Below are positions 1-10,795 of a DNA stretch of 64,000 bases, in pieces. A program made the translations under genes and the position numbers. The notes below the pieces were generated by a model. It had not been told where the DNA came from, ran no database searches, and saw only the letters and a list, made by a program, of their open reading frames with translations. Each line of letters begins with the position of its first letter. Position 1 is the stretch's first letter. The DNA is from Sanguinoderma infundibulare (taxonomy: Eukaryota > Basidiomycota > Agaricomycetes > Polyporales > Polyporaceae), in assembly GCA_032821775.1 (NCBI GenBank), contig JAVLRN010000018.1, forward strand, positions 372,001-436,000. Reading direction: 5' to 3'.

Positions 1-500
1 GGAGCAGCGGACGCACTTCGCGGCGTGGGCGTTCCTCAAGAGCCCTCTGCTTCTTGGTACCGACGTGAGCCGTGCCCCATCCATCGTACATCCACATGCC
101 ACTTACGTCCATCCGGAAGCTCTCGCTTCTGACCTCGTCCCAGCTGGCTATCATCATGAACGCCGAACTGCTCGCGTTCAACCAGGACCCCATCGTCGGC
201 ACCCCGGCCATGCCCTTCGCTCCCTTTATCGGGGCCCAAACGACCTCGCCGCCTGAGTTTTACGCGGGGCAGTCGTCGAGGGGGACGCATGTTTTCATCA
301 TCAACACGAACGACGCGGCGACGATGATGACGTTCGGTTTCGCCAGGGTTCCCGGCCTTGGGTCTGGTTCGAAGTTCGTGGTGCACGATATGTGGACGGG
401 CAAGGATCTGGGCACGTTCGACACGAGCTACTCGACCACGGTTGGCGTGCACGACACCGCCGCATTCCTTATCACTCCTGCCGCTTGCCACAAATGTTAG
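1..500 (+). CDS. GH27 alpha-galactosidase-like, copy a, C-terminal part (5' end outside window)
   Basis: Only the last two exons are in the window. Exon 1..64 reads into the conserved segment ending [11 protein letters not shown], then a GTGAGC..AG intron (65-119), then 120..500 ending TAG. The last exon holds the C-terminal beta-sandwich typical of fungal GH27 enzymes, with [29 protein letters not shown] and [14 protein letters not shown]27 enzymes release terminal alpha-galactose from oligosaccharides and galactomannan and are usually secreted. The catalytic exons lie left of the window, so activity cannot be judged. It is one of six related copies here and is open to its stop codon. Confidence 0.85.
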
Positions 501-857
501 AGATTTCGCACGCGCGGATGTGGTGGTTTCTTGTAGCAAAGGCGTGGAAGATCTTGTGCTTGGTCAGGAAGGAACACTGTACGGTAGCGTAGTTATCACA
601 TCCGACGAATATATGACAATCCGTGTATTTGTGGGTGCCCCTCTGACACTGTGGATACAACAGAACATTTATACTTAACGATAACTCTCGTGTTAAGCAG
701 ATGGCCCTTCGGAATTCGTGTACGCATGTTTCGCCGCGCGCTAATCATTCAGCGCTTATGGCCTATCATAGTATCTAGGGTGCTCGTAGTGCAGAACCTC
801 CTGCCGCTCGTGTGCCCTCTCCTTGTGACCATGTACGACCGAACTACATCCAGAGAA

Positions 858-1197
858 TTAGCTAACTGCTGGAATTGTGAACAGAGACCGCCTCGCATCG
901 CCAACCGGGAATGCTGTCGGGGGGCGACTTAGTGGTGGGCCCGGCGGAGGCGACGGCTGAGGCTTCGGTGGGGGTGCAGCAGCCTCCCGGAGCGCATGCG
1001 GCGGCGGTGGAGGGAGAGGAGAGTGCACCGCAACAAAGCTGCAGAAAAAGAGCATGCGTATATGAGCCTCTGCGTATGAAAAGAAGGAAGAGAAGCTAAG
1101 CTGTCACCCACCCGTCTTCGGGGGCCCCAAGCGGAGCACCGTATCCGCTCACGGCGAGCACAATCAAAGCGTACAAAATGGTAGCGGACCGCATCAT
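858..1197 (-). CDS. Proline-rich repeat protein, copy A (contracted, altered end)
   Basis: Two exons. The first encodes a signal peptide (MMRSATILYALIVLAVSGYG) followed by APLGAPEDG. After a GTGGGT..CAG intron the second starts VAVHSPLPPPPPHALREAAAP as in copies B-D, but only about one KPQPSPPP repeat follows instead of 13-16. Where the other copies end in PPPHF-stop, this one has changed bases and reads on in another frame into what is 3' untranslated sequence in the siblings, ending at 858. The extra first ATG (1195-1197) is specific to this copy. TATAAAAG lies about 105 bp upstream. It is either a short secreted protein or a decaying copy; I favour decay. Confidence 0.5.
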
Positions 1198-1301
1198 GGC
1201 TGGGGTTTGACTCTGAAGGATGAGTAGTTGAGAACAGAGGGTAGTAGTCGAATGCAAGTGGAGTGCGACGACCTGAGGTTTGGAGAAACGAGCAGGTCAG
1301 C

Positions 1302-1309
1302 CTTTTATA
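1302..1309 (-). promoter_or_regulatory. TATA box of PRP copy A
   Basis: TATAAAAG on the minus strand about 105 bp upstream of the ATG, inside a block conserved before all four PRP copies, as expected for functional promoter sequence. Confidence 0.6.
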
Positions 1310-2097
1310 TGCGAATGGCGTCCGGGCCTTCGAGTATTCGAGCACCGTACGTCATGGTGTGGTCCTCGTGTTGTCTGACAATGTGCGGGTCCACAATTCA
1401 GGCTAACATAGCCTCTCATCGTCTCATATCCAATGAGCGGCCAATGCGTCGGGTGTGGCAGGTCAAAGCCGGAGAATGGTCCAGGGTGTCTCTAGTCTTA
1501 AGCGTGCATGTATGCATTGAAATCGAACCTGCAGAGTATATCGTGGTATGTCCCTCGGAACAAGATTCAGACATACAGAGTACACAGAGCTCGAGCGACA
1601 CTTCACGACCAGGTGACAGAGCGGGGGTCGGCTCACCTCAGTGGTTCAAGGCGCTACCCTTGGTCTGGAGTAGATTGGCATCCGCGTATGTGCCCATTGA
1701 TCGGTTTCTGGTGGTCAGTACGAATAGACGAAGCTATCACCCGAGCGAATGAAGGGGCTCGGACGTGATCGTGCGCCCGAAGCGCACCATCTGCCAGAGT
1801 TGGTCATGGGAGTAAACACAGCTGCATTGTGTGCTATTGAATATGCATTCGTCAGTTTGCGAATGTACGTACCTGAGCACGCTTGTGCATACTTCTCGCT
1901 GCATGAGCTCCCGAGGACCCATGACAGTAAAAGTACTTGAGGAAGCCAAGCAGCAACTGGGCTGCACCGTTTAGCGAGACTTCGCGACGGCCGGCCGGCC
2001 GGGAGAGCCGTAGCGCCCTAATGTCGTGCGGGGCGGCAGAGTCCGGCGTTTGTCGAACACCACTTCGTCAATCCCACTCAGTCCCTCTGACTGTGCC

Positions 2098-2134
2098 TCC
2101 CTTCCTTCCTTCCTTCCTTCCTTCCTTCCTTCCT
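2098..2134. repeat. (CTTC)n microsatellite
   Basis: About nine tandem TTCC units. The inverted module copy has the complementary GGAA tract at 23883-23921 at the corresponding place, which anchors the alignment of the two arms. Confidence 0.85.
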
Positions 2135-3336
2135 CCGAGTGGGACCGAAAGGTATGCGTTCAATATTACCACAAGATCATAAATTTGTGACTGTAGCGCA
2201 GATAACCGCACATAAACTCGGAGGAGTCGATTAAAATTTCGTCACTTCGGAATACGACCAACAAGAGACCGGTATGCTTTTGCCGCACACTATTGTTCAT
2301 CCTTACTCACGCTACATCAGCTGTTGCATATGTATTCTGTCTGTTCACGCAGATGCCTCTGCCACTTCCCGAAGGACCTGGGAATGAACTGACAGGTTCG
2401 TAATGTGACTACTCTTCATTTTACGCGAGTCAGCGATAATACTTGCTAGTAGACACCTTTCACTCAGACCCCATCCTCCAGTCTGGCGATCTCAACATTT
2501 AACCGCGAGCCACGTCCAACTTCTCGAGACAGAATCACTCCCGTCATCGCTACCCAAGGCTGAAGAAAGGCGGCGAGGGGTGAATATCCTCTTCGGCTTC
2601 GACTTCAAACTGGAGGGCGGTGTTGATCGTCACGGCGGCGAACGCTTCCCATGTTCTGGGTCTAGCGGTACACGACTTCCATCGCCTTGGCTAATATATT
2701 GCGCAATGTAGACATATATACACTCGCTGCCGGCGTAAACGCTGCCAATCAACTTGACCGGTTTGGTGAGCCCGAGGGGCTAAGGCCGGAGCATCTACAG
2801 ATAACATTCTGCGAAGAGAACTGCCGGAGGGCTCCTCCAGAGGATCCACCGTCGGAGGTGATGGCCTGTCTAATCTGTGGCAATGTTGCCAGATCTTGCT
2901 CCAAGAAAGTGACATAGGTTTCCGTTCTATAGTACCGCTTGTGAGTAGCATGCGAATCAGTCTCTGACAATTGCGGCTAATTTGAAACACCGGCAGACAC
3001 GCGAGCATCTCGCAAAACCTAATCCCGCCTCCGTTTCCTGATTCCGATGCCGAATCCTTCGACTGTGATCGTCGACTGCTTTCTATGGCAATTGGCAGCG
3101 CTTCTCCAAGTCATCTGCTGTAATTCCAGATTAATCAGTCCCAAATTCATCCCTAGGGGCCCATCGAAGGGAAGACACCGTTACGACGTAGGTTGTTATG
3201 TGTGCTCATGGTGCGGTGCCACTTCTAGCTAACTGCCGTTCAGTTGTGCCGATAGACGGATGTCTGTGTCATATTCCATGTCATCTTGTAGGGAGCACCT
3301 ATCTCAATCGTGGACCAGCGCAGGCGGACTGGATGA

Positions 3337-3344
3337 CTTAAAAG
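3337..3344 (+). promoter_or_regulatory. TATA-like box of GH27-b
   Basis: CTTAAAAG 84 bp before the ATG. The same spot has CTTAAAAG in copy c and TTTAAAAG in f, but CTTGAAAG in the broken copies d and e. Confidence 0.5.
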
Positions 3345-3427
3345 TCACCTCTACTTGCTCGGTGGACCTCAGGCCCCCCATTCCTTTCCTCGGCTTGTGC
3401 AAGATCGGCTTTGAGAAAACTTTCGTC

Positions 3428-5493
3428 ATGTATATCTTTCAACAACCTCTTCTTTCTCACTTCCTCGGACGGCTTCTTGCCTCTGTAACCACCCATTCCA
3501 CGCTGCCGAGCCCTGCGACTCCTACCATGGCCTCTTTAGCCTCCCCGGACCCTGCTCTCACGGACACTCCGGGTTCAGTTCCGAGAGTTCCGACCATCGG
3601 TCCGTCCCCTAACGTGGGAAGGCTTCCTGCCCTCGGGTGAGGCAGTCCCTTCGTTCGACTTGTGAAACGCGGGAAGCTGACTGAAGTCTAAATAGCTGGA
3701 ACTCCTGGTATGCCTATATCTACAGTGCGTATGCTCCCGCACATCATCTCCATGTACCTGACCTAACAGTCGTTCCTACGTAGATAGCAATGAAGCCAAC
3801 GTCCTGGACGCCGCAAACCATATTATCTCACTTGGGCTTGCCGATGTAGGCTACCAGTACATCATCATTGACGACGTATGTGCTCCCCCCCTCGAAAACC
3901 TTGTATGTTAATGCCAAACCGCATCATACTTATAGGGAAGCTGGGCGCTCACGGTTAGAAACGAATCCACGAATCAGCTCGTGCCCGACCCGAGCAAGTT
4001 CCCGAACGGAATTGGCTACCTCGCCGACCAAGTGCACGGCGTCGGCCTCAAATTGGGAATACTCGCCGATGCCGGAGCCACTTGTGATGGCTGTTTCCCT
4101 GGTTCTCTCGGAAACGAAGTGCTGGATACTGACACTTTCGCCGAGTGGGGCCTCGACTGTGAGTTCTGTCCAGCCGGAGTCGCCGCGTTTACCCCGGGAC
4201 TCCAAGTGCGAGCTAATCGAATCCATTCTGACCTCCTAGACATCAAGTACAGTGCGTCCATTTGATGTCACGTTCGACGGCGCGTAGGGTACAGTATTGA
4301 CCTCCAGGACAGATAATGGTTACGTTCCGGCAAACTGGACCGACTCTCCAGTGCGCACATCGTTTCTAATCACGGCTAACCAATCCGAATCCTCACATTT
4401 TGACAGAACCCGCCCGGTGGAGACTGGTAGTATGTGCCTCCCCTCGTATCTGCATACCATCTTTGCCCAGAAAATCGGATTCCATGATAGCCACTCAAAC
4501 ACTGCTATTCGCTACCGTCAAATTGGGTACGTCCCGCCGATTTGGCTAGCTCCCATGTATGCTGACGGTGTGGATTTGTGGACAGCGGCGCGTTGAACGG
4601 AACCGGCCGACCGTTCCTCTTCAGTTTCCATACCGGGGGAGGAGCAAACGTATCGGAATGGGGCGCTCGCGTCGTGCGTCCCTCCCACGTTCTGCTACCC
4701 CAATCTCCACTGAGCACTGAGATACCGGTGACGGCCATAGGCACACTCGTGGCGCATAACTGGCGACGTGAGCCCGTCCTGGAGCTCCATCATTAGCACC
4801 ATCGCCTCGAACGTCCAGTACCTCAACTCGGTCGACTTCTACGCCCACAATGACATGTGAGTGCATCGAAGTGTTGTTGTCCCCACAATAAGGTAATGCG
4901 CGTATATAGGGACATGATCCAGATCGGAAACGGAGACTTGACCGTCCAGGAGCAGCGGACGTGCTTCGCGGCGTGGGCATTCCTCAAGAGCCCTCTCCTT
5001 CTCAGCACCAACGTAAGCGTCGCCCCATACATCCCACATCTCATCCATCCATCTCACATCTGATCGTTTCGCCTTACACTTACATCCCATCCCGAAGCTC
5101 GCCCTCTTGAACGCCGCCCAGCTGGCCATCGTCAAGAACGCCGAACTGCTCGCGTTCAACCAGGACCCCATTGTCGGCACCCCGGCCAAGCCCTTCACTC
5201 CCTACATCGGGAACCCGACCACCTCGCCGCCAGAGTACTACGCCGGGCAGTCGTTGAAGGGGACGCACGTCTTCATCATCAACATGGACTCTGCGGCGAC
5301 GACGAAGATGTTCAGTTTTCAGGATGTCCCCGGCCTCGAGTGTGGTTCGAAGCTCGGTTCGAAGTTTGTGGTGCACGACATGTGGACGGGCGAGGATCGC
5401 GGCACGTTCGACACGAGCTTTTCGACCACGATCGACCCGCACGACACCGCCGCGTTCCTCATCACTCCCGCCGCTTACAACAACTGTCATTAG
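3428..5493 (+). CDS. GH27 alpha-galactosidase-like protein, copy b
   Basis: Multi-exon gene with a hydrophobic leader (MYIFQQPLLSHFLGRLLASV), a Ser/Thr/Pro linker, then the GH27 barrel: LPALGWNSW, the sugar-binding [79 protein letters not shown] (family acid/base Asp retained) and IGNGDLT. The C-terminal sandwich is at 5101-5493. The codon for the nucleophile (normally KYDNC) is split by an intron; the consensus GTGCGT donor gives Asn, while a weaker donor/acceptor pair would keep Asp. The DNC Cys is Gly. All exons join in frame. It is divergent from PRP-A and the inverted twin of copy c. Activity is uncertain. Confidence 0.8.
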
Positions 5494-5747
5494 AGATTTG
5501 GGGCGCGCAAACGCGGTGGTTTCTTGTAGCAAAGGCGCTTAGGAAATCTTGCGCTTGGTCAGGAAGTTCGTTGTCCAAACCCTGTACAGTAGTAGCCTGG
5601 ATGCACTCCTGACATCGGGGTGGAAACATCTGCCAACAACACCACATTCATGACGACACTCGTACAACAAAAGCCATACAACAACAGCTTGCAACCGCAA
5701 CTCAAGCCCCGAATTGTTACAGTCTATGCTATGGGGCTTATTGATTC

Positions 5748-8700
5748 TCAGTTGCGTTGCGTCGCCCTCAAGAACTCTTCTTCGTTCCAGCCGTAGTACT
5801 CGCGGAGCTTCTTGGCGAAGTCCTTGAGCTTCACCTGGTGAATCGTCGGATCCGGGTGCGCTATCAAAGTAATGTCAGCAAGAACTTGCGGGACGGGATC
5901 GGTCGTAACGGTGCCTGATCGACGTACGCTTGTGGAAACTGATGGACTAGGGAAAAGAAGTCAGCGTCCTAAACACAGTGTTCGTTCCAGTCAGTTAAAC
6001 GGAACTCACGCGATCCCTCGGGTTCGGAGGGTCGAACCGGACTCGCGAGCCGGCAGTGCTCGGGACGTACGTGAAGCCCATATCTTCCATGAGCTACCGC
6101 CGCGAAGTCGATCCACACATCAGCCTCTGCAGCACAAGTGCAAAAGACGCGCATACACCCACGCACCTTGACAAACTTCTCCCACCGCATGTCCGCCAGA
6201 CCCTGCGTCTTGTCCTCGGACGTCCGCAGCAGCTGGTGCATCAGCTCGGACGTGCGCCTGCTCAGGTTCGAGAAGATGTTCTCCTTCTCCTTCTTCTTCT
6301 TCTCCCCCTCCTCCTCGTCCTCCTCGTCGTCGCTCTCCTCGATGTTCTTCACGTCCCGCCCCTTGTCCTTCTTCGCGAACGCGCTCCAGAACCGGTTCTT
6401 CTTCTTCTCGATCCCGTCCAGGTTCCCCACCCCGCGAGTCTTCACCTTCTGCTTCCCGCTCGTCAGACCCTCGGTTTTCAGATACTTGTGCGCAGACTGC
6501 GCCGTCTGCTCGGTCTGAAGCGAGGTCGTTGATGCTCCGAACGGAAGGGTCGTCGTCGAGCTGCTGAACGACGGACGCGGCTGCGGCGCTGGCTTCGCAG
6601 GCGGAGGCGACTTGGTCTTCGCCGCGTCCTTCTTCGGACTCGTCGGCGGGGTGGAGACAGCAGGCTGCGGGGTAGGGGCTGTCGGCTGGGCAGCAGCTGG
6701 TGCGGGCGCAGGAGCAGGAACTGGGGATGGCGGCGCATCATCATTCGTGGCTTCTGCCGCAGGGGCGGGTTTCTTCTTTTTCTTCGGCTTCTTCTTCTTC
6801 TTCTTCGCCGCAGCAGAAGGTGCTTCTTCATCTTCGACCTCCTCAACGGTGGTCTGGTGAGGACGTTGGGTCGCTGTGTGTCGGGCCAATGAGACCGGGC
6901 ACGCTAACGGGGAGTGACAGAAACACTCACAAGGGCCAGTGGCAGGCTTCTGAGCCGCAGCCGCAGGCTTCGCAGGAGTCGGACTGGGATAGACCTTGGT
7001 CGGCGGGATCCTCGGACCCGTGTATGGCTTGCGGGGCTGGCGTCGAGTGGCAGTGTTGAGCGTAGAACTCGCAGAGAACATGCGACCTGCGACCTGCAAG
7101 ATGAGAACAACCAGTGAAGCAGTTTGTTCTTGTTCCACGCACCTCTCAACGAGCCAAGGAGCTTCAAGAATGGGTTCCCCTTGCGCTCTTCCGCAAGGTT
7201 CTCGAAGTCCGGCGCAGGACCATTGCCGTAAAAGTCCGACGACGCGACCGCGGTATCCATCGCCTCGCGCAACATGTCCCGCAGCGCGTCCTCATCGTCC
7301 TCATCGTAGCCCTCGGACGCGTCGCTGTCCTGATCGTCGCCTTCGTAATCGTCGTCGTCGTTTTCAAAATCGTCCTCATCTTCGTCGGACGAGTCCGACA
7401 CCGTCTGCAACGACGGCATCGAGTCGTCGCTCGCGTTGCCATCCTTGATCGCCAGCGGCTTCTTCCCGCCCTTCCTGGGGCCGTCTCCGCCAGGTAGGAG
7501 AGCGAGCGCGTCCTCGCCGTTTTTGCGTCGGTAGCGCGTGTCCCAACCGTGCCAGCTTGGCTTCACTTTGCGGATGTCCTCGATGTGCCACAGCTGGTCC
7601 GGAGTCTTGCCGCAGACAGATTGGTAGTTCTGCGCGCGAGTCATTAGGAACACGAGATCATATGTGCGCAACGACCCACAAACCTTACGGATGCACTGCC
7701 AGAACTGGTCAAGAACCGCCTTCTTCGTCGTGCTGCTCAGCGGAGAGATCAAGTCGCTGAAGACGTCCCAGAGCCCGGTCGCCTCCTTGGAAAAGATCTG
7801 CGCGTCGATCCAGGCCTCGTATGCCTCCGGCATATTACGCGGCTCTTGTTTCCATCTCTCGCCGTCGGGTCCGGATAGGATGCCCTCGAGCATCGCCTGC
7901 AGCTCAACAATGGTCTGCGCGATCGACGGGTGAGTGACAGCCGTGGCTAGCATCGTGAAACATACTTACCGAGAGGTCGCCCACGGCGTCCCAAACCTCT
8001 TGAGAGAACTTCTTCGCCTCCTTTGGCGACTCTTCCATTGCCTCACCAAGCAGTTGGTACAGGATTTGTTTCGGAATCGGCGAGTTCGGCAGACACAGCT
8101 CGACTATGAGCGAGTCGAGGAACGACTTGTGGACCGACTTGAGGGAGCCCCAGTCGAAAATGGCCTCCTCCTCTTTGGTCTCCGGATTCTTCTTGATGTT
8201 GAAGTACTTGCGATAGTCCGCTGCACCATCACGTCAGCATCCATGTGCGATGCGCTACGCAATGAAACGGATGGCTTGGTTACTTCCTACACGTTTCCTC
8301 CACCACCGGCGACAAGTACGACTGATATTATATGGATACACTGGAGTAGGCGCGCCATTGGTAGAGTCTACATGCCCACTTGCAAGACAGTGGTACAATA
8401 AACCGAGTTCACTTCCAAGTGAGCGGCAACGACTGGTGGGGAGATGATGGGCAGCGACAGGGAAGCCTCGTGGCATGCGACAATTCACGCCCCGTGCGAT
8501 CCTCCCGCTGGAGTGTACCATCTAGCCAGCAATCGCCAGGGTTCTCCTAGCACTTGACGTCAGGGTCCTCTGCGACTAGTCCGCGAACCCGCTTCGCCGC
8601 CGACCTTCAGACGACGCGGACGGCGCCTTCGCGAATGTTGAGCGCAGACGGATACAACCGATAAACACTGGAGCCGGAGCACCCTCCCGCGCCTCTGATA

Positions 8701-10050
8701 TGCAGTGAGTACACGCTGAAGTAGGCGCGCCGATCACGCCATCTCCGACTTTACGCTTCAAGGAAAACATGGCCCAAGCTCATCCTCAATCCTTCCGGGT
8801 TTCCAAAGTCCATCCAACGAGAGAGAACGATATCCTGCCCCAGGACAGCCTTGGAAATTGACCGTAACTGGTTTCCTATCACGAACATATTCCGGACGGG
8901 AAAATGTTGGCAAAAACGCCTTTGTTCTATATAAGCTGCTTATAGTCCGTCAAAAAACAGGCTTTGACGGACCAGCCATCTTCCCGCACGAAATAGGATG
9001 GCGACATGAGAACATGTCCAGTCATTTTCATGGGCTGTCCCGGAACGGAATATTGGGCAATCTCCGCCGTCCGAGTGGCTGATGACAAGCCATGAAAGTG
9101 AAACTCGCAAGCGGCTTAAACACGGGAACTTCGACGAGGTCCACTTCCGCTGGGTAAATCGGGACTGGATGAGACCATACGCACGAGTAGCAGAAGCCAA
9201 GACGGCGAAATTGTTCTGGCCCGCCTGGACGAGAACGTTGACGGTGTCGTAGAGGACGAGGAAGCGGGAGCGCATAGACGGCTCAGCGCGAAGCTGGGAC
9301 TTGATGACGGCGTCGTCGAGACCGGCTTCGATGAGCTCGCGGATGATATCGCCGACGACACGCCAGCCGGACCCCATCATGTACGTGTTGTGGATGCTTC
9401 GCACGCGGGAGACGGTAAGCGGCATGTTCGGATAGCACGCTAGGGGGAATGCTCACTAGGTCGATATCGTGGAGGCAATGTGCTCCTTGAGCTTGCCTTT
9501 GAGGGCCCTGGTTTGCGTTGTATCGATGCGCACCGCGACTTCGCGCTCCATCTTGTCGCAGAAGAAGCCGGGGTCTTGGAGTATGCTAAGCTCGTCCAGA
9601 TACGCTGTAAACCGGATGCGATCAGCGATCGAGGTACGCATGCGAGGAGAGATTGACAAATACCGCTGAGCTGCGAGTCTGCGATCCTCAAGCATACATC
9701 GAGCTTGAATGGGGCGGCGATGGCCTGGTTCATGAGATCCTCTGTGGGTGCCCATTTCACCGATCCACTCGCACAACGGGTCAATCAGTGGGAAACGTAC
9801 CGGCCAACAGATCTAACTTCTCGCGTCCGCTCATCCGAGTCGCGAGAACGACCTCTCCGGTGCCTATGGCGCCGTGCTTGCCATTGCGGAGGACGAGGGC
9901 GCGGGCTGTGAGTGGCTTGTTGCCGTTTTCGTCGCGCTCGCGTCCGCGGTGCTTGGATTTGAAGACTTCTCTTGGCCCGACGGGCACGAGCTCACGCGAA
10001 GTGGATGGGACAGGCTTCGGCCTGTTCTTGGGCGGTGCCTTGGTGGGCAT
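5748..10050 (-). CDS. Conserved fungal protein with C-terminal HicA-like domain
   Basis: Read as one gene of about ten exons from MPTKAPPKNRPKPVP (10050) to EEFLRATQRN (5748). The N-terminal helical part (LDELSILQDPGFFCDKMERE; GWRVVGDIIRELIEAGLDD; FWQCIRKVCGSLRTYDLV) is followed by an acidic Asp/Glu tract, a Lys/Ala/Pro-rich low-complexity region and a charged linker. The last exons give RWEKFVKLMEDMGF, GSRVRFDPP and, across a phase-1 intron, SFHKPHPDPTI then LREYYGW. This order resembles the HicA/YcfA small double-stranded-RNA-binding fold, but the His usual after GS in bacterial HicA is Arg. An intron of 964 bp (8221-9184) stands out. I do not recognise the N-terminal region; the function is unknown. 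Joining the first three exons to the rest rests on in-frame splicing. Confidence 0.65.
8221..9184 (-). other. Oversized 964-bp intron
   Basis: Donor GTGCGTATGG after ..LASAT and acceptor GTGCAG before PDYRKYF join in frame. The other introns of this gene are about 50-100 bp. Inside are a 10-bp-stem hairpin (8945-8972) and a 20-bp near-repeat containing GGCGCGCC (8337-8356 and 8710-8731). No ORF with family resemblance. Confidence 0.55.
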
Positions 10051-10795
10051 CGCGGTCGTGCCTCGAGGGGGCGGCGAGGCGGGGGATGAGAAGGAAGGAG
10101 ACAGAGGTGAAGTTCAAGATTAATATTGACCGCTCTAGACCCACACCACCCCGGTCAATCGCGGTGGCGCATCACTTTGACACGACGATCCCGGGCCGGC
10201 GGCGCTCCAACTCACCCCGCCCTCGAGCAGCATCGAGCAGTCCTGCGCGCATCGTTCAGCGAAGACCATAGACAGCTGTCCTCGGCGGTATTCAACCTTG
10301 CCACGGATGTGCGGGTTGTTCTGTTGGCTCGTACGTAATGTTGTCTGCGTCGTCGGAGTCGCCCACAGCCACCGGACTCAATTCGCACAGTCTAATTAGT
10401 GTCTTCTTGACACCATTTGGACCGCGATCTTCCATGGGACGTATTCCAGTGACGGTACAGAAACAAAGCCATGTAGTGCACTGTTTATAGCTCCCCATGA
10501 GACACAACGTAAGATTTGTATGTTGGGGCAACACAATCAGGATCGGCTGCGACGCGAGGAACGAACATATCATAAGGATGATCGTGGTCGCTCATGCACA
10601 TATGTAGTCGAATAGATCTATTATCTTCTATTCGCACGCATGCAAGGGCTACGGCGGTCGGCGACGAGATCTACAGGGCTGGCTCAAGGCTGGCTACACA
10701 TTGGCGTGGCATAACCCGATTTGGCAATTCAGGCGCCCGTGTGGAAGCGAGCGAGCGGCGAATGGGGGCAATTGATCTTGAACGTCGACGGCGAG
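10051..10795. promoter_or_regulatory. Bidirectional promoter region
   Basis: 745 bp between divergent starts of the HicA-like-domain gene and the GYP1-type gene. No convincing ORF or TATA box; the left half is GC-rich, the right half AT-richer. Confidence 0.45.

Larger units (their letters stand above)
1198..3427. other. Divergent intergenic region, module 1 (PRP-A / GH27-b)
   Basis: No gene. The left 500 bp is the conserved PRP promoter block, the right 400 bp (from about 3030) the conserved GH27 promoter block. The middle carries a TTCC microsatellite and mosaic pieces that recur, inverted, at 22.6-24.9 kb. Short ORFs here are not conserved as proteins between copies. Confidence 0.65.
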
